NCBI RefSeq assembly: GCF_002878395.1
Contig: NC_061122.1
Coordinates: forward strand, 79,609,173 to 79,673,172
From: Capsicum annuum
Taxonomy: Eukaryota > Streptophyta > Magnoliopsida > Solanales > Solanaceae
Direction of reading: 5' to 3'
Length of the DNA stretch: 64,000 nucleotides
Part shown: positions 59,273 to 64,000 of the stretch, in pieces
Layout: the number at the start of each line of letters is the position of its first letter
How positions within the stretch are numbered: position 1 is the first letter of the stretch
The notes under the pieces: generated by a model
Seen by the model: the letters and a program-made list of their open reading frames with translations, nothing else
Databases searched by the model: none
What the model was told of the DNA's origin: nothing
Made by a program: the position numbers and the translations under genes

Positions 59273-60780
59273 TAATAACACCAAAAATACACCTCCAATT
59301 GAAGGATGAAGCGATCGCTGTCAAATATAGTAATCTAACTAGGTTGGGGTTGATCCCATATGGAATAGGACATAAATCCTTCCCAACTAAAAACTAAGGC
59401 TTAGTTGTTTTTTGTTGTATACAATCTAAGGCTAACGCTAGGCTTGTGTTCCCCCTGGATTCTCAACTCAGTAGACTTATCTTATGTTGTCATAATATTC
59501 TAGTATCTTGCTTGAAGAATCAATAAGTTATGTACCATCAATTATCTTTTAGACGAGCTGATAGATTTTACCCTTTTTCTTTTAAGTCTTAAGATATTGC
59601 CTTACTATCCCTTACCTTAATCCCAATTAACTATTACCTCTTGGATCTCTAGTTATTAGATGATAGCTAACCATCTTACTAAGATAATGCCTAGTGGCGT
59701 GGATCGACAGTTAAACTTCAAATTACTTTTATGATTCTTTTTTCCTAGTCACTAATCCTATTTTGGAGTAAGTAGCAATAATCTAGGTGGGATCTTAAAA
59801 TTGGCCACCACTTAGAAATCAATAAAAGAAAAAACCCAATACATGCAAGAATATTTATCTAGAACGACTTGGTACTTTCTCTACTTTGTTAATATGCTAA
59901 GGTTCCCACAACCATAGCTAAGGGAATTACCCGCTCATCGTTATGAGAACAATCATGGAATCCACAAACAAAATTACAAAATTAATCTCACAATAATGAA
60001 AGAATAAATTCCAAAGTCTTAAATTTAATAACAAACCAAGAACACCAAGATGTTTGTGAACATGCCCCAAATGGGCCTCTTTCTCAATCAATTAATATGT
60101 GAATGTATTTTTCTGAACGAATGAATGAATACAAAGCCTAAAGGGTATTTATAGATTACAAGAAACACTAGAACAAATACTAAATAAAATAGGAAAAATT
60201 AATTACCCATCCATAAAAAGACTTAAAAACATCATAAGAGTGTTATTGGGATACATGGAAACCCTAGAAAATAATTTTAGAACAATCCAGAAAAGTTGAG
60301 ATTGGTGGCTACTTGTGGTCGCTACTTGTGGTCACTACATAGGCATAGGTAGTACTTGTGGCCTATAAGATGTGCTCAAGTAGTGACCACAAATGCTCAG
60401 ACCAAAAAAATCTTACAGGTTAGCTCTTAGGATTTTGGACTTCTGACACATGCTTTGCCCACATTAGGTTCACATATACCAAATAAAGTTTGTATGTTGA
60501 CTTAGCAAGTGCTGAGGGTTATCTTTTTAGCTCTTATTTAATTTTCGCATATTTTTTGGTCATGAAAAAGCCAAAAAGTTCAACAACCACCCATAATTTC
60601 CCAAAATAGCTCCCACAAGTAGCCAAAACCACCTTTTTCATCCTTTTCATAAAATTAGCTCCAAAACATGATTTCCTACATAACACTCAAAAAATAACTC
60701 AAATCCAACAAAATAGCCTTAAGTACATGCATAATTTCTAAGTTTAAGCATCGTAAGTTCTATATTTCTATAATAAATCA
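59273..60780 (-). repeat. Array LTR5 (1508 bp)
   Basis: TAATAACACC to ATAAATCA. TATA box at 60143-60153 (minus strand). It pairs with LTR1. Confidence 0.9.
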
Positions 60781-60785
60781 ATGAT
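60781..60785 (+). repeat. Target-site duplication ATGAT, right copy (Athila array)
   Basis: It matches 46290-46294. After it, the chromovirus B LTR continues in register with 28430 onward. Confidence 0.82.
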
Positions 60786-62581
60786 GAATGATGAATTATG
60801 GAAATATACTGTACCTTGCTTCTTTTTCTTAATTATTTACTTTATTCCTTGTGGGACTTGCTATTTACTTTAGCCTTTGTGGGGCTTGCCCTTTACTTTA
60901 TCCCTCATAGGGCTTGTTCTTTACTTTAGTCCTCATAGGGATTGATCTCTATTATTGCCATTATTTTTGATATTATGATGATGTGATGATATTCGACAAG
61001 GCTGGAGGATATTATGATAAAGCATTGATGCCCGGCAAGGCCGGAGGATGGTTATGACGATGCACTAACACTCAGAAAGGCTGAATGATGATTATATTTA
61101 TATGTCTATATATATATCTATCGGTTTAAGTCCGTCTATCCCCTCTGTATGACAACTATATTTACATAATTAGCAATCCCAAAGAATGATTATGTTGACG
61201 ATGGTTAGATGATAATGGTTATAATGATGATAGTTATGATGGTGATGGTTATGATGATAATATCATGATATTGATTATCTCATCAGTTATGGCATGCGGA
61301 TTCTATTGTATTCATCCTTGCATGCATATCAACTATCACCAGTATGCACCTATATTTATTAGTTTTTATGGATGGGCTGCTAGGTAAAGGTGATGACTAT
61401 GCCATATGGTACGTTGTATGCTAATTGAACCTTTTGAGCCTGGGGTGATGGGGGCACGTGATAGGAGAGATTAGGTATTTGGTTTTCTAGACTAGTCGGT
61501 TACCCACATAGTTATTGTTATTGTTATTATCATTGTTATAGCTAGTTTATGACAGATTGGTCATTGATTTGGCATAGAGATTGCAGATATGATTCCAACC
61601 TCCTTTATCTTATGATTACATTATTATGCATGACCATATGATGACTTGATGTATGGATTAGAACCCTGAGCATTCTAGCACTATCTCTTACTATGATTAT
61701 GAGGTATTAAATAGCTAGTCTAATGACTTAGGCTGTGCTTCGAGAAGACCTTGGTTATGTGCATATATATATATATGTATTCATACTTAGCAATAGATAG
61801 CTATGGTATTACCATATATCCCTTCTTTCTTTTATTTACTAGGATTATATACACATTTCTTTGCCTTGTATACTTATATACATCTTCTTTCCACTGTTAC
61901 TTGCTTATTGGCCAGTGATATACGGTATAGTGTTGAGATTTATAAGTATGGATGGAATAGGATAATGCATTATTACTATTTCCTTAGTCTTAATATGTTG
62001 TTAGTCTCTTGGGCATAAATAGTATAGTTCATCCTTATTATCTCGTTGTCTATTTTATATTGTTCTTGGACATTTGGGTGTAGTTTTCTATTGTGTTTAT
62101 ATGTTATATATATCTGCTTTCTAGTTGGAGCTTAGTCGGTAGTTGCCTATTGAGTACCACCTGTTTGGTATTTACACTACTTTTTTTTATCCTGCAGATC
62201 ATAGTATGGGTTTTTGCCATTGATGTGTGCATCCAGCAGAGCAACTATGGTTCGAAGATGTAGAGTGAACTCTTAATGTTCAAAGTATTCCTTATCTCTC
62301 TCTTATGTATTAGACTAGTCTCTATGTTGTATTTGAAGATAAGTTATATTAGTGTATTAATTTGTTTGTCACTTTAAAATTTTATTATATAGGAGCTCTT
62401 GTACTTATATCATCAGGTTTTGGGACTATATTCGTATTTGATCAATTATTACATCTTTTCCACATTCTTTACTTTATTTGCTTAGGTAGTCTATTATAGC
62501 GGTTATGGACTGCTAGTTTTGTCTTGCCTACTGGTGGGTTATAATAGACACCATCATAACCTGAGAAGTTGGGTAATGACA
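60786..62581 (+). repeat. Chromovirus B 3' LTR, right part
   Basis: It aligns with 28430-28745 and 38372-39806. It ends GGGTAATGACA at 62581. It holds the tandem arrays at 60838-60955 and 60975-61095, a GATGATGGTTATGATG-rich stretch (61195-61270), and an open frame of 71 codons (61803-62018) matching that in the 5' LTR. Confidence 0.88.
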
Positions 62582-62628
62582 TGTACATACAAAAAAAGAA
62601 AACAATGTGAATACTAAAATAATGTGTT

Positions 62629-62779
62629 ACCTCCCACCCAACACTTGATTTGTCATTATGAAATGACATGGCTATGTTGGTTACTCAGACTTCACAAACA
62701 AGCTCATGGGTTGCCTTCCATGAAGTACTTGATTTAATGTCGCAACAAAACTCGATTTCCTTGGCTACTCAGACTTCAC
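62629..62779 (-). repeat. Tandem duplication of the post-integrase block
   Basis: Two copies of about 70-80 bp: GTTACCTCCCA to GGTTACTCAGACTTCAC (62629-62692) and GTTGCCTTCCATGAAGTAC to GGCTACTCAGACTTCACC (62711-62779). Other copies have the block once. Confidence 0.7.
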
Positions 62780-62789
62780 CAAGGCTTAC

Positions 62790-64000
62790 ATTAATAGTCA
62801 CTCTCAACTCATAAACATTACCCTAATAGTTCTTGACACACTACCTGTTCACCTTGAACGGGGATTCACCATATCATTTCATCTCAAAATCACCATGTGG
62901 AAATAGCCTAAGCATGATGAATGGTCCATACCACCTAGACTTCAACTTTTCAGGAAACAAGCGATTTTGAATTATATAATGAAACCACATCATCGGGCTC
63001 AAAAACTCTCTTTTCTATCTTCTTATCATATACAATTTCATTTTTTCGTTGTATAGATCAGAACACTTATAAGCACGGAGGTGGAATTCATCCAAATTAT
63101 TCACCTAGATCATCCCCAACATAGTTAAACCATGCCACTCTAAATTGAGCTTTTTCAATGCCTATAGTGACTGGTTCTCAAGTTTGACTGGAAAGTGGCA
63201 TGCCTTATCATCCACAAGCTCATATTGAGAGGCACCTATAGGGGTCTTAAAAGCTATTTGGTAGGCCCATAATGGATCATCTAACTTTTTTGACTAGTTA
63301 GTCCTGTTGGCTTTCACAGTTTTTACAAATATGGACTTGATCTCTTTATTTGAGACCTCAACCTTCCCACTCGTCTAAGAATGGTAAAGTGTTTCCACCA
63401 TATGCTTCACACCATATTTTTTTAGTAGGTCCTTGTAAAAGAAATTGTAGAAGTGATACCAACCATCACTAATAATTGTACGCGGAGTGCCAAATCGAGA
63501 AAAGATGTTGTTTCTTAAGAATGCAGTGACACTTTGACCCTCATTGTTGGGAAGTGAAATTGACCACTATCCACTTTGAAATATAGTTGATTGTTACTAG
63601 AACGTACTTCATACCATAAGAGCTCACGAACGGATCGATGAAATCAATCCCCCATATATTAAACAACTCCAACTCTAAGATAGGTGTTATGGGGAGTTCA
63701 TGCCTTGTCACTGACAATGGTCACAATTTTGAGCATAGTCATGAGAATCCTTGTATAAATTTGGCCAATAATATCCACACTAAAAAATATTTTGGGTTAT
63801 GCAAGCACAATCAGATGACCCCCAACTGGAAATGAGTCACAAACCTCAAGGATGCTCATCATCTCAACCTCAGGAATACATTTATAAATAACACCATATG
63901 CACAAATCTAAAAGAGATAAGGCTCATCCTAGAAAAATTTTCTCATCTCATGCATGAACCCCATTCTCTGCTATAATGACAAATCCTTATAAACAAGATG
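62790..64000 (-). pseudogene. pol: Athila integrase, copy 2 (decayed, runs off window)
   Basis: The core on the minus strand is at about 63490-63260: a SDGWYHF-type segment for the second Asp, KYGVKHMVETLYHS, then SGKVEVSNKEIKS, which retains the Glu. An FKTPIGAS-like PIG segment is degraded near 63240. The C-terminal domain follows with ACHFPVKLENQ (about 63185-63210), NLDEFHLRAYKCSD (about 63060-63105) and FPEKLKSRWYGPFIM (about 62905-62955). The first catalytic Asp and zinc-binding parts lie toward 64000 in broken frames. Stops occur throughout. Confidence 0.87.

Larger units (their letters stand above)
46295..60780 (-). mobile_element. Array of five Athila-type LTRs with partial internal regions
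   Basis: From left: LTR1, non-coding region, LTR2, non-coding region, extra-ORF tail, protease, gag, tRNA-Asp site, LTR3, tRNA-Asp copy, LTR4, part of non-coding region, unassigned segment, tRNA-Asp site, LTR5. Only the outer ends have the target duplication ATGAT. LTR1 and LTR5 share diagnostic wording (CCAATTGAAGRATGAAGC near the U5 end; GCTAACGCTAGGCTTG-like) and form one pair. LTR2-4 share another (ACTCTAAAG-type, GATGATACSGTYGC). A founder element and at least one more subfamily member have thus been combined. No complete pol exists anywhere in it. Confidence 0.88.
27251..62581 (+). mobile_element. Chromovirus B, pol-less derivative with 4.7-kb LTRs, split by nested elements
   Basis: The 5' LTR is 27251-28750 plus 38372-39806, the internal part 39807-43364, and the 3' LTR 43365-46294 plus 60786-62581. 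LTR ends TATAATGACCC (family TGTAATGACCC) and GGGTCATGACA are inverted repeats. The primer site for initiator Met-tRNA lies at 39810-39821. Outside elements and duplications, the 3' LTR is about 4.7 kb and the 5' LTR 2.9 kb; the latter lacks about 1.7 kb. The internal part is only 3.6 kb, with a Gag trace but no readable pol. Flanks are TACAC (left) and TGTAC (right), not a clear duplication. Confidence 0.87.
62582..64000 (-). mobile_element. Athila-type element, copy 2, right part
   Basis: It continues the copy broken at 27250. It begins with the block that follows integrase, then integrase, and leaves the window within integrase. Confidence 0.85.

Noticed and set aside
27246..62588. Target-site duplication for chromovirus B
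   Set aside because: Left TACAC and right TGTAC do not match; a TACAT two bases further right is too loose to call.

Overview
The window looks like repeat-rich plant nuclear DNA, probably heterochromatic. It is AT-rich and holds no gene that I can assign to a cellular function. Nearly every base can be placed in a nested stack of decayed LTR retrotransposons. The families are plant ones: Athila-type Ty3/gypsy elements with a tRNA-Asp primer site, Tekay/Del-type chromoviruses with an initiator-Met primer site, and one Ty1/copia element. The overall style is that of a eudicot, plausibly Solanaceae. That last step is inference from general resemblance, not something the sequence proves.

Layout, oldest to youngest where nesting shows it. 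(1) Chromovirus A (+) is the outermost layer. Its protease/RT/RNase H lies at about 9290-11152, its integrase at 18628-20135, and its 3' LTR starts at 20192. It is broken by Athila-1 (-, 1-9286), by a copia element (+, 11158-18622, target duplication TCATT) that itself contains a 3.4-kb solo-LTR-like insert (11193-14589), and by Athila-2 (-, from 20801). (2) Athila-2 is split in two, 20801-27250 and 62582-64000, by chromovirus B (+, 27251-62581). (3) Both LTRs of chromovirus B were hit in turn. The 5' LTR holds a complete 9.6-kb Tekay-type element C (-, 28751-38366, target duplication ATTGA). The 3' LTR holds a 14.5-kb array of five Athila-type LTRs (-, 46295-60780, target duplication ATGAT).

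The coding regions are all pseudogenes with stops, frameshifts, deletions and lost catalytic residues. The recognisable ones are Athila Gag, protease, RT, RNase H and integrase; chromovirus Gag through the integrase C-terminus; and copia Gag with zinc knuckle, protease, integrase and RNase H. No element could move by itself.

The most interesting signals are not in the usual genes. One is a nearly complete copy of tRNA-Asp, nucleotide 8 to CCA, lying exactly between two tandem LTRs (56111-56178). Another is the five-LTR array inside one target duplication. A third is an extra decayed ORF between integrase and 3' LTR in Athila-2, with a TATA box of its own; its C-terminus is kept in a second copy. 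A fourth is a hairpin in the non-coding region upstream of the 3' LTR, with compensatory changes between copies. Clusters of palindromic ACCTAC/GTAGGT motifs recur in the upstream part of otherwise unrelated LTRs.
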